From the NCBI GenBank assembly GCA_963662175.1, contig OY759215.1:46455213-46519212 (forward strand): a DNA stretch of 64,000 nt, read 5' to 3'. The notes under the pieces are model-generated. The model had not been told where the DNA came from. It was given only the letters and a program-made list of their open reading frames with translations, and did not search any database. Below are positions 48,201-56,012 of the stretch, one piece after another. How positions within the stretch are numbered: the stretch's first letter is position 1; each line of letters begins with the position of its first letter. The position numbers and the translations under genes were made by a program. The stretch comes from Aradus depressus. Lineage: Eukaryota > Arthropoda > Insecta > Hemiptera > Aradidae.

Positions 48201-50917
48201 CAATATTTATAAAAAGAAAAAAAAAAAAATGAAGAATGTCAAATATTGAAAAATATATTGAATTTTGCACAAGAAATACAATGTGTAAAACAAATATTTA
48301 CCTTCAAATTTCTCATTTGCGGTAAAAGATTCCCAGTTACCAAACGGTGTTGAATAACTTGATTTAATCTTTGAAGCGTTGATCTTTTCTCAGACTGTGT
48401 AATAGGATCTGGAGGAACGATTTTGTCCTGAAATAAAAAAACAAACTTGAAAATACCAATACTGATCGACTGATTAAATTTATAATATAGCACGACACAT
48501 GTAATATGAATATGAGGCGATAAGGTGGGACAAAATATCACCTAGTGTTGGGGACACTTCTCCTATTTACTGACATAACTGGATAAAACATGGAATCGGG
48601 ATGTACTTCCGTATGGGGCCGCAATTCCAAATCGATATTTCGCCCCCTCAAATTCGATTTTCAAAAATAAAAATTATACCAATTTGTGTCGTGGAGATTG
48701 AAATTTATATTTATTCCATTATTAATAGTTTAACAACTTTTGGTTTGTTTGTTCTAAGGAGTGCGATGGTTGTACGATAATGAGTTAGGCCTGCTGAGTA
48801 GACTGAAAATGTCATGTCCCTCACCCAAACCGTATCATTTTTTGGACTTGATTCCAACCATTCTAGGAGGTACTTCCAATTCATTTTAAAAGAAAAAATT
48901 ATAAATGTTTTATAACGTTTGAAATGTAATTTTATTCAATTGGTCAGGTTGAAGAAAATTGTTACAGATTAAATAAAATAAAATAAAATAAAAAAGGGCG
49001 AGCCTGTAGGAAAGTCATTGTCATGAGAGAGTGAATTTTATTAATAGGTGGCACTTTTCCTTAATTTACCTGCCACTGCTGCAATAAATTTTATTCTTTC
49101 AGATAAATTGGAGAAAACTCATACAATATGACTCTACTATGGGAGTCCTACATTTTCATTCACCTAGCGTCTAGGATCTTTAACGAGTAACTGACGCTGT
49201 TCAGGATCGGGGCCATCGCTTAACGTCTCATCCCAAGGACGGCGTGCTCAAGTTTTTTTTACCTCCCAGATAAAAAATATAGTGTCCTCGGACGGGTTCC
49301 GAACCCGTGATCATTAGCCCAATAGGCAAGCACGCTACCTCTGATCTACCGGCAGATACAAGACATGATTCGTTCTTTTCTTATCGAAGGAATAAAATGT
49401 TGACCTTCCCATCGGTTGTAATCATTAAACAATACCGGTTCTCCGGTTCTATAGAAATAAAATAAATAATTAGCACTGTCATATTTTGTTGTTAATTCAG
49501 ATTACCTGGGACATATTTTATAATTTAGTTCATTCAATGCGCCCACCCTTCCCCCAATAGTTTGATATGATACAAAAATTTCTGTAAAGCCTTTTTTCTT
49601 TTACTTATTTTTATTAACAATTTTTTTCATTCTAACCAATTGAATAAACATACATTTCAAACTTTATAAAACATTTATATTTTTTTCTTTTAATATGAAT
49701 TGGAACTACACCCTAGAATGGACATCCATTGCAATCAAGTCCAAAAAATGATATGTTTTGAGTGAGGAACGTGATATTTTTAGTCGACTCATCAGGCCTA
49801 ACTCATCATCCTACAACTGTCGCACTCCATAGTTCTAAAACTAAATGTTTATTTTGAAAAAATTCAGGCACAAGAACAAATAAATTAAAAGCTGTTAAAC
49901 TATTAAAAATTCCTTAAAAGATTTAACAAAAATAGTCTTTAAATAATACTTACCGTATGTAGAAACAAAATAAGTAATACTTTTGGTAAGAAAATACACA
50001 AAAACAAAACGTACAAGCTGGCAGTGATTTTTGTTGATTTGCTACGTATTAAATGAACAATTGACTACCCTCAGTTTGAGATTATGCTTCTAAATTTAGG
50101 AAGTGCATTTAGATACAGATTTTGTCATTGAATATTAAAAGGGAGCTTGAATAACGTTGCGATGTTTCGTTATAAACAGCACTAAAGAAATACCAGTTAA
50201 AACAAGAAATAATTCTTTGAAAATCTACATACGCAATTCATCTTAAGTTGAGTATCTTTCAAAAACGAGAATTGTACAAAATTAAAGTTACCCTGATGCA
50301 TGAAGGTAATTTGGTATAAGTTCCTGTCGTTAGCACTTCTACAGCCGCTGGTATGTGAAAATTAGGCAATCTAGCATTCACTAGAGTTTCTCGAGACATA
50401 CGAGCAAGCATGTCTGCCGTTTCCACAAATAACATTGACTGCTTGTCCAAAAATGCCATAATATGCTGAAAGATAAAGTTCATGTTAGTACATTAAAATA
50501 TGTGTTCAAACAAAATTTAAAACAATCAATAATACATAATCACTGAAAAACTATTACAGCAGATTTGTCCACTTTGGAAGCTGAATTTGCCCATTTAACC
50601 AATGCCAAAAGTCGTACAAAGAGCTGACGAGTTCGTACAGAAAAATTGTATATTTCAATTTTTCTTTCCATATCCGTTTTACGCGGGAGCCTGAAATAAG
50701 AGAAACAATTTAATTAATAATCTGTACTATTTGAGATGAATCAAAAACAAATAAAAAAGAACACTTACAACTCAGCCAAAACTGTAAGTTCATGGTATGT
50801 TCTCTGAACTATAAAGTCAATCAACATTCCTAATGAAATAGAACCACCTCGGGATCCTTCTTGGACAACATTATTACTAATCGGAGTCTGATGTCCTTCT
50901 AGTGGAACCGGAGCCAT
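25339..50917 (-). CDS. MED14: Mediator complex subunit 14 (MED14), complete, 26 coding exons
   Basis: Central scaffold of the Mediator complex, linking head, middle and tail modules in RNA polymerase II transcription; nuclear. The 26 exons sum to 4,497 nt including the TGA stop (25341-25339), that is 1,498 residues, close to the roughly 1,450 of vertebrate MED14. The N-terminus (about residues 28-190) carries the conserved Med14 domain ([48 protein letters not shown]). Other diagnostic blocks are [19 protein letters not shown], the [16 protein letters not shown] region, the [14 protein letters not shown] segment, and [20 protein letters not shown] Pro/Ser/Gly-rich linker at about 950-1155 corresponds to the variable linker of the family. 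The start [12 protein letters not shown] resembles other MED14 N-termini. Introns hold many transposons but no coding exon looks broken. Confidence 0.95.
26346..26648 (-). mobile_element. tRNA-derived SINE, near full length
   Basis: Extends from TTGTGACTCAAACC (tail) to CACCGGTAACACAGAAG (degenerate head read on the minus strand). It lies in the last MED14 intron, about 45 bases from exon 25. Confidence 0.85.
28430..28805 (+). repeat. Repeat B, 5'-truncated copy
   Basis: Begins inside a module (GAGCCCTCCAAGGACAACAC) and ends GGTACATTGCTGGTATCGCC followed by T-rich DNA; in a MED14 intron. Confidence 0.72.
29345..29735. other. Unclassified GC-richer insertion in a MED14 intron
   Basis: About 390 bases that differ in composition from the surrounding intron, with CTGCGATCAGGGCGATTTGG and ACCTGGGGACCCGTCTGTGC. 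No long reading frame. May be a LINE 3' untranslated region; it occurs once here. Confidence 0.35.
30830..31203 (+). repeat. Repeat B, 5'-truncated copy
   Basis: Internal modules (GGACGACACCTATTATTTTTC, AATAACTGCTGATG) and the terminal GATTCACCGACGACTTTTT; in a MED14 intron. Confidence 0.72.
31690..32071. mobile_element. TIR element copy 1, 382 bp, 28-bp terminal repeats, 4-bp duplication
   Basis: Perfect 28-bp inverted termini beginning GAGGAGTTTGGAGCCAGAGC, flanked by AAAT on both sides (31686-31689, 32072-32075). Nearly identical to copy 2 at 46399-46779, with about five differences over 381 bases. No transposase is encoded. Lies in a MED14 intron; the superfamily is not clear. Confidence 0.88.
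32820..33205 (+). mobile_element. SINE, full length, with a 70-bp AT-rich replacement after the head
   Basis: Head GGCGCCGGTAGCTCCGTGG, then at 32877-32945 an AT-rich block instead of the B box region, then the complete body to ACATGAGTCAG. It is followed directly by AAAACCTAACCTAACCTAG, that is three CCTAA-type units. The same AT-rich block is present in the copy at 46082-46240. Confidence 0.88.
33690..33775 (-). repeat. Repeat B, 5'-end fragment
   Basis: On the minus strand it reads ACTTCCCCAGCTTTATGAAG, AGAGGAATTATGTAATCGATC and AGAAATTC, the family start. Confidence 0.65.
35840..36310 (-). other. Unclassified GC-richer insertion between MED14 exons 18 and 19
   Basis: A minus-strand open frame spans 35815-36291 (158 codons from an ATG at 36291) and ends near AATAAATCATTAAG, which resembles a poly(A) signal. 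No family recognised. Could be a 5'-truncated retroelement or mRNA copy. Confidence 0.35.
37000..37822. other. MED14 intron 16, no recognised content
   Basis: Low-complexity, AT-rich intronic sequence; no repeat or gene seen. Confidence 0.5.
39222..39270. repeat. (AT)n microsatellite
   Basis: About 24 AT units, in the intron before MED14 exon 14. Confidence 0.95.
39398..39665 (-). pseudogene. Possible retrocopy: C-terminal coding end with poly(A) signal and A tract
   Basis: On the minus strand a frame of about 62 codons ([20 protein letters not shown]..., ending [10 protein letters not shown] and TGA) is followed by about 65 bases of 3' UTR-like sequence, AATAAA (39426-39421), and a run of 19 A (39416-39398). 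It is GC-richer than its intron and has no splice acceptor in front, which fits a 5'-truncated reverse-transcribed mRNA. The parent protein is not recognised. In the intron between MED14 exons 13 and 14. Confidence 0.5.
39700..39880 (-). mobile_element. Small LINE reverse transcriptase fragment
   Basis: [17 protein letters not shown] resembles the segment just after the reverse transcriptase thumb of LINEs, which typically reads KLxIYKTxIxPIxxYG. Directly upstream (in minus orientation) of the possible retrocopy. Confidence 0.45.
40054..50917 (-). CDS. MED14: MED14 exon map, exons 1-13 (residues 1-730)
   Basis: Exons: 50917-50769, 50690-50558, 50465-50292, 48427-48302, 47146-47014, 45575-45439, 45203-45100, 43891-43632, 43084-42880, 42583-42424, 41688-41484, 41044-40884, 40297-40054. 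Each is flanked by AG and GT, and the running phase closes at every junction. Exons 1-4 encode the conserved N-terminal domain. Exon 5 ([19 protein letters not shown]) begins the conserved repeat-like region that continues to exon 10. The longest introns here follow exon 3 (about 1.9 kb, with a SINE inside a foldback structure) and exon 4 (about 1.2 kb, with a SINE and a Harbinger-like element). Confidence 0.92.
41754..42052 (-). mobile_element. LINE ORF2 C-terminal fragment
   Basis: A frame of about 100 codons with one TGA reads [14 protein letters not shown], then [20 protein letters not shown], and after the stop [11 protein letters not shown] and [13 protein letters not shown]. This is the familiar C-terminal tail (RLRWAGHVARM) of non-LTR elements. 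In the intron between MED14 exons 10 and 11. Confidence 0.85.
44093..44430 (-). repeat. Repeat B, short copy with both ends
   Basis: Left end GTCGGTTAATCACTGGCAATG and right end ATAGTTATTAGAGCTGGAG match the two family termini in reverse orientation, with most internal modules deleted. In a MED14 intron. Confidence 0.7.
44629..44712 (+). mobile_element. SINE fragment
   Basis: Only the middle of the body is recognisable (ACTCGTTAAAGACCTCTACC and TTTAGGATTCTCATAGTA). Confidence 0.6.
46082..46240 (-). mobile_element. SINE fragment of the AT-rich-block variant
   Basis: The body from the GTACGATGTC region back to TATCTGGGAGG, then the same AT-rich block as in the 32.8-kb copy, with no tRNA head. 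Confidence 0.8.
46399..46779. mobile_element. TIR element copy 2, 381 bp, 4-bp duplication
   Basis: Same 28-bp termini as copy 1, flanked by AATT on both sides (46395-46398, 46780-46783). Same internal orientation as copy 1. In a MED14 intron between exons 5 and 6. Confidence 0.88.
47298..47763 (+). mobile_element. Harbinger-like element with a transposase-type N-terminal reading frame
   Basis: Inverted termini GGTCGTCTGCACACGGAGC (left) and GGCCGTCTGCACACGGAGC (right, reversed), continuing TACT on both sides. Inside, 47424-47702 encodes 92 residues ([17 protein letters not shown]...) with [17 protein letters not shown], recalling the R-R-x-W-x-x-P segment near the N-terminus of PIF/Harbinger transposases. 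The rest of a transposase is missing. Flanking TTA and ATA are close to, but not, a perfect 3-bp duplication. Intron between MED14 exons 4 and 5. Confidence 0.6.
47853..48163 (-). mobile_element. tRNA-derived SINE, near full length
   Basis: Tail (GACTCATGCCAGGGC) to head (GGCGCCGGCAGTTCAGAGG on the minus strand), with the B box partly deleted (TCGAACAATAGG). In the intron between MED14 exons 4 and 5. Confidence 0.88.
48724..49906. repeat. Large inverted repeat with a SINE in its loop
   Basis: Left arm about 48724-48961, right arm about 49618-49906. Shared text includes GTGCGATGGTTGTACG vs GTGCGACAGTTGTAGG, ATGAGTTAGGCCTG and TTTTTTGGACTTGATT. The right arm carries about 40 extra bases. A SINE (49129-49352) lies between. 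In the intron after MED14 exon 3. Confidence 0.7.
49129..49352 (-). mobile_element. SINE, missing the last 90 bases or so
   Basis: The body and tRNA head are present (B box region GGTTCCGAACCC, head GCCGGTAGATCAGAGG on the minus strand); the tail is missing. It sits in the loop of the inverted repeat 48724-49906. Confidence 0.85.
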
Positions 50918-51230
50918 AATACTGAATTACTTTGGTCTGAAATAACAAAACATTAGAGCATAACTTCCTAGAATGTGTTTAATGTTAAATATCAGAATTT
51001 AATACTCACATTATCTGTAATATTATAAATATGACTGCAATTTTTAAATGAGAAACCTCCTGATGAACATTTCAAAAGATATTTGAAGACCTTACTTACG
51101 TGAAAGCTACTTTCTCAAGATATCTTGAACCTTAGATAGACTAACCTGCATAAATTTAACCTACCCTACCCCAGCTACTTCGATCAGTGTTGCCGCTCCT
51201 AGGGTCACGTCCTTAAACCACGTCATGCAA
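50918..51230 (-). promoter_or_regulatory. MED14 5' UTR with a leader intron, probable promoter just upstream
   Basis: Upstream of the MED14 ATG there is a splice acceptor (ttatttcag before ACCAAAG) at 50936/50937 and a matching strong donor (TTTCAC before GTAAGTAAG) at 51100/51099, implying a leader intron of about 160 bases. The non-coding first exon would run from 51100 to a start site that I place loosely between 51130 and 51230. No TATA box is obvious. The UTR model is inference from splice signals. Confidence 0.5.
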
Positions 51231-52089
51231 TATTTTCACAAAAGCGGTTCCATTCTGGCAAAAATTAAATATATTCAAATCGTAAAGTGTTTCATTCCAA
51301 TATACTGACGACGTATTAGAGGTGAACCCCTGGAAAACGTTTGATTATCTATAGTTTCTCGACTTTCGCAGTTGAATGGCTAAATCTGAGAAAACAAGTA
51401 ATGGAATTTCAATTGAAGAGCATGGCATTTTCAATTCGATAAACCTACATTCAATTTTCTATAACCAATTGATCGGAAGATATTGGCGGCGAATTGAGAA
51501 ATTGGAGTTTTGTTATAAAACATTCATCATGGGTTTTTTATTTTACGTAAAAACGACAATTTTTAAACGGTTCGCTCCGATGCCAAAAGTCGATGGACAT
51601 CCCTTATAGGAATCGTTTTTGCATAGAACGAAAATATTCCTCTCAAAGTGCCGTCAATTTCTTGTGATGAGAATATAAAAAATTGACAGTAGGCTTATAG
51701 AATAGGAAATTTTCTCACTCTACATTTTTCAATTACTTTTTATATTTAGCCTCTTTTGCGAAAGACGGACCAGTGATAGTTTTTCTGAAATTCCTACTCC
51801 GCTCAAACTTCACGATTCGTAAGACATAGAAACCTGAAAAGACTCAATGGATAGGATGTCAAAAAAACCTACTAGGTGTCTCCCCATTATACATATGTCA
51901 ATTCCTTCTACCAGAATTTGCATTTCAAAACTGACTTTAAATTCCATCGTAATGAAACACCCAAAAACAGTTTTTTCTAGAAGAGCCTATTTCCCCAGGA
52001 CGCCACAATTATTGCATCTTCAAAGTGAAAATTTCCTTACTCAAATAGAGTCTACGTCCATACAATTTTCTAGGAATCACACTCCTCCG

Positions 52090-52865
52090 ATCAACAAACT
52101 CTGAGGGAGCGATGCCACCTCTCCACCAGCCCACTCTCGCTTGGGGATGGTAAGCTGTGGTCCGAATGGAGTGTGAACAGGTCGGTGTCCTCTCGGAAGA
52201 CCCCTGATCCGAACGATGAAAAACTTGCGTCAGCCTTGAGTCCGGGGTGGACGAGGTAATGGCACGGATGAAAAACTTGCCCTCGAAGACAATGCTGCAC
52301 TAAATGCCTCAATGAGCCCATAGACTCATCACAAGTTCCCGATTTTAACAGAATCACAAACATCGGTTGAATGCTATCCAGGACCGGCTAGGCATTGGTC
52401 GGCGATGGTCAGTTTTTCTAGGGCCTCCAGAGACTTACATCTGTAGCCTCTAGTTCTGACAGACCTGAGCATTGCTGACACCTCCACACCCGGCGGCTGC
52501 CTATTTACCCAATTTAAAATCCATCATAGAACCTGCAACTTTTTTTTTTTCTACTTCCTCAGCAAGGTATAGCACCGGGGATGGTGGCATGTGGGCCGTG
52601 TTACAGCCCCAGCGATCATCCCCGGAACCACGTTATACTGCATTTTTTACCTACCACCAGGAGGCGACGAATCAACTGAACTCTGTGTAATCAGCCTCAC
52701 TCATCAGCTTCCGAAGGTTCAGTCCCAGGTATTGTCCTGTCCGGCGTATCAACTCCACCCTAGGCCCGTCGCACAGCGAGAATTCGAGAACTACGTGTTC
52801 TGCAGTCTCAACGCCGTCGTCCTTTTGAATTTACATATGACACTTCAGGTCATTTATTACAACTG
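52090..52865 (-). mobile_element. Non-LTR retrotransposon 3' end fragment
   Basis: The frame near 52690-52860 reads DDGVETAEHVVLEFSLCDGP, then RVELIRRTGQYLGLNLRKLM and ends EADYTEFS. This resembles the ETxEHVLxEC tail after RNase H or reverse transcriptase in LINEs. GC-rich relative to its surroundings; the 3' portion down to 52090 is non-coding. Confidence 0.6.
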
Positions 52866-52882
52866 CAGTTATTATAGTTTCT

Positions 52883-53030
52883 GCGTTAAGTTCCCCACCC
52901 TTAATCGTCCCCTTCCATTTGGCTGAAAATCACCAGGTCCTTATTCATCTTATCTTCTGGGTACACATATACAATTTTGCGTCAATACATTCATACTATC
53001 GGGAGTTATAGTTATTTTTTTGTAATTGAA
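52883..53030 (-). repeat. Repeat B, internal fragment
   Basis: TTAAGTTCCCCACCCTTAATC, GGCTGAAAATCACCAGGTCC and ATACATTCATACTATCGGGAG follow the module order in reverse. Confidence 0.5.
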
Positions 53031-53116
53031 ACTGTAACTCTTGATAGAATGAACATATCGACACGAAAACATTGCAGTAAAATCTATTCTAGAGGAAGAT
53101 GGTTTAGTATCATGCT

Positions 53117-53745
53117 CAGTGCCGGATTAAGCCAGCGAGGGGCCTGTAGCAAATTCTGTCAAGAGGCCCTTGGTTTGCTTTAGGTTCTCAAGTTTAGGGT
53201 ATTAAGTAAAACAAAGGTTCTCAAGTTTAGGGTATTAAATAAAACAAAACTGTTACAAATAAACTTTTCTGGATTTAATATGGGCAAATTTAGAGATAAC
53301 ACTTTCAATATCGACTTCTTTAAGCAAATCATGCTCTATATTAATCAAAGTGAGATGATTAAGACGTTCTTGGCCCATCGTGTTCCTTAACTCATTTTTA
53401 ATACGTTTTAATGTTGAGAAAGAACGTTCGCCACTGCAGTTAGTGATCATGAGAGACAAGTAAATGCGCAAGGCAATTTCTACGTTTGGGAAACACGATT
53501 CTAAAGAATTATTTAATAAAAGTTTATAAAATTACAGTTCCAATCGAGTCGAAATCGAGTTTTAGATTTGCAGGTGGGAGTAAAGCATAGCCTAAGCGCT
53601 TCGCGCTTAAGGCATGCAAAATATTTTTACGCTCCTATCTAAATTCATATTTTTTTACGGTCAGACAGGCGTTGGAGCGCGGGGCCCCCCAATTCGCGGG
53701 GCCCGTAGCATTTGCTACTCTTGCTACGTGGCTAATCCGGCACTG
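53117..53745 (-). mobile_element. hAT element, 629 bp, internally deleted, with the transposase C-terminus
   Basis: Terminal inverted repeats CAGTGCCGGATTAAGCCA (left) and CAGTGCCGGATTAGCCA (right, reversed) are flanked by perfect 8-bp direct repeats ATCATGCT (53109-53116 and 53746-53753), the hAT signature. Inside, 53253-53539 on the minus strand encodes about 95 residues ending FAHIKSRKVYL, with the hAT dimerisation-domain hallmark (NCSGERSFSTLKRIKNELR and RLNHLTLINIEHDLL). The catalytic part is missing, so it is non-autonomous. The intact target duplication suggests a fairly recent insertion. Confidence 0.93.
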
Positions 53746-54689
53746 ATCATGCTTCCACTTTGTCTCCTGTCTTCCTTTGTAGTTTTTCAAAACCCGTGAG
53801 CGCCTCTCGACTCATCGACCATTTGGACAAAAGGTTTTTTTGCATGTAGGTTAGACGGATAGATATTTTATTTAATAAGACGATTTAAAAAAGTCGGTTT
53901 TCAGGTAAACAATTTTTAGTGACCTGAGGAATCTTATTTATTTACTGAAACTAAACATTGAACGGTAGAATGACCAGTCTGGAAAGAACGGCAGGTTCGG
54001 GACGACCTTCAGTGTTGGACGTAACACTTTGATTGAGAGTGTGGAGTCGGCAAGAAGCAAGAGTATATGTCAATAATTGACAGATCCCTAACCCTAATCC
54101 CTAACCATCCCATAAACTCAAATCTCCACATCGGGGGGAAAAAAATAAATAAATAAAACCGTATAGGAGCGCTGTATACAAGAATTCTTCGCTTCTAAAA
54201 CTAAGGCATGGTGTCGTATCCCATATTAATGTTATTAGTTAAAAAAATAAAATAAGACACTAACTTTAAATGGAAAACTTTTTTTTTATTATTCTGCTAT
54301 CTATCCCACAGTAGTTTTTAAAATTTGCTATGTCCATGAGACAAGTCATATTTTTAATCTATCTTTTTATAAATAATAATATATTTACTATTAGTGAAGG
54401 ACATAAACCGAATGACGATATAATATAATTCAATATTACAAAAAGGTTCCTTATAAAATTTCGGATTGACAATTTTATGTAAAATTGAAAATAGGACCAA
54501 CGAAGATTTACTTTTCAAATTACAAGAAAACATACATAGATATAAAATATGAATTGAAAAAAAAAAAAAAACACTACTTGAACTTCCCAGTTCATACTGC
54601 ACGTATACATAGTTAAGAATATATTAAAATTAATACAATATATTAAAAATTTTAATAATAAAATAAAATGTATTATATTAAAATATATC

Positions 54690-54965
54690 TGATGAGACCA
54701 TAAGAGGACTTTTTTATGCCAACCACTTTTGTACAGACCACTCTCTCCCTACTCAATATCATTTCATAGTAGTGTTAATGTGTAAATGAATGTAATGTAG
54801 TTGGCATCAGCGGTTTTCTTTGTTTCATTGTACAGCATGATACTGAGAGTGCCTTTCATATTCCCAGTATGAAATGAATTCAAGACAGGGAGAAGGGTGG
54901 GAGGGAGATAATCTGTGGAAAAGTGGTTAGTATCAAAAAATCGTGTTTTGGTCTCAACACACATA
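54690..54965. repeat. TIR element with AACCACTTTT arms, larger copy
   Basis: Left arm TGAGACCATAAGAGGACTTT, right arm (reversed) TGTGTTGAGACCAAAACACG; both continue into AACCACTTTT and ACAGA. Same family as 4998-5128. Confidence 0.6.
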
Positions 54966-55261
54966 TTTTATTTTTCATAATTTTTACTGAAAAACTACCG
55001 ATAACAAAAACATATTTTAAAATTTGTTGATATGCGATACGATTTAAATATGACTTAGAAATATTTCCATTATATATATACCCACAAATTTGAGATAAGA
55101 CCAAGTTAAAACGCTGCAAAGATGTACAATACACAGTAGGAAATAGATCAAAATACCTTTAAACTGTGTCGCATGACAACAAATTTTAAACTATTTTTTA
55201 AGAATTGCTAGTTTATATTGAAAAGGATAAACAATAAAGACAAACTAAAATATATGTTATA

Positions 55262-55312
55262 TGACAATAACAGGGCTTTCTTATGCCAACCACTTTTAGA
55301 ACATAAGTCCTG
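55262..55312. repeat. Fragment of the AACCACTTTT TIR family
   Basis: GCTTTCTTATGCCAACCACT followed by AGTCCTGATATGGCCACATC; a single collapsed arm pair. Confidence 0.5.
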
Positions 55313-55519
55313 ATATGGCCACATCATATCAAAAAAAGTTCATATCAAATAAATAACAATATATAATTATTACGTCACGATTTCTAAATCTGCAATATTT
55401 ATTTCATAAAATGAATCATATACATAGGTTTTAAAAATATTGCAAACAAGACACAAGGGTCTTCTAATCATATAGAATTCTGTCTCTAGGGGTTTCGAGG
55501 GTCATTAAAAAATATATTT

Positions 55520-55716
55520 GCCGTCCTTCGGATGGGACGTTAAGCAATGGTCCAGAGCCTGTACGATTTCAGGTACTCGTTAAAGACCCCAACCCTAGAT
55601 GAATAAAAATTTAGGACTCCGATAGTAGAGTCGGGCTCATGTCCACCAGTAACGAAAGAGTGCTCTAGTAGCAGGCGATATGGCCTCTTAGTAAAGCCCA
55701 GGAATGAGTCACAATA
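55520..55716 (+). mobile_element. SINE 3' part
   Basis: From GCCGTCCTTCGGATGGGACG to GGAATGAGTCACAATA; the tRNA head is absent. Confidence 0.82.
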
Positions 55717-56012
55717 CATAAATCAACTTTTTAAATAAAATAAATATTTTTACCAAGTCTACGCGAGCCGCAGCAGAGGGTGTAACCGAGATCAGGTGTA
55801 AACCATTTCTATATTAACTCTATTAAAAAAAAAAAAAAAAATAGTGATTCCTCCTCTTGTTTATAGACCCTGATGATAAAATAAAAATACAATGAAACCT
55901 GGCTATGGCAGTTGTATTTTTTAAATTTTTATTGGAGTGATCCTCGATACCACTAAAAATGGAATTTTACAGTGGCTAATTGTTTTCAAGTATAAAGATA
56001 ATGTTTTTTATT

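Larger units (their letters stand above)
51231..56012. other. Intergenic region between MED14 and the unrecognised gene
   Basis: No host gene is supported. It holds a non-LTR element fragment (52090-52865), a repeat B fragment (52883-53030), a hAT derivative (53117-53745), TIR-like repeats with the AACCACTTTT motif (54690-54965, 55262-55312) and a SINE piece (55520-55716). The segment 51231-52080 has a 77-codon plus-strand reading frame (51376-51609) with no recognisable motif. The segment 53760-54690 shows nothing further. Confidence 0.6.

Noticed and set aside
51376..51609. 77-codon plus-strand frame
   Set aside because: No recognisable motif, no good splice sites and no neighbouring exons; could be chance.
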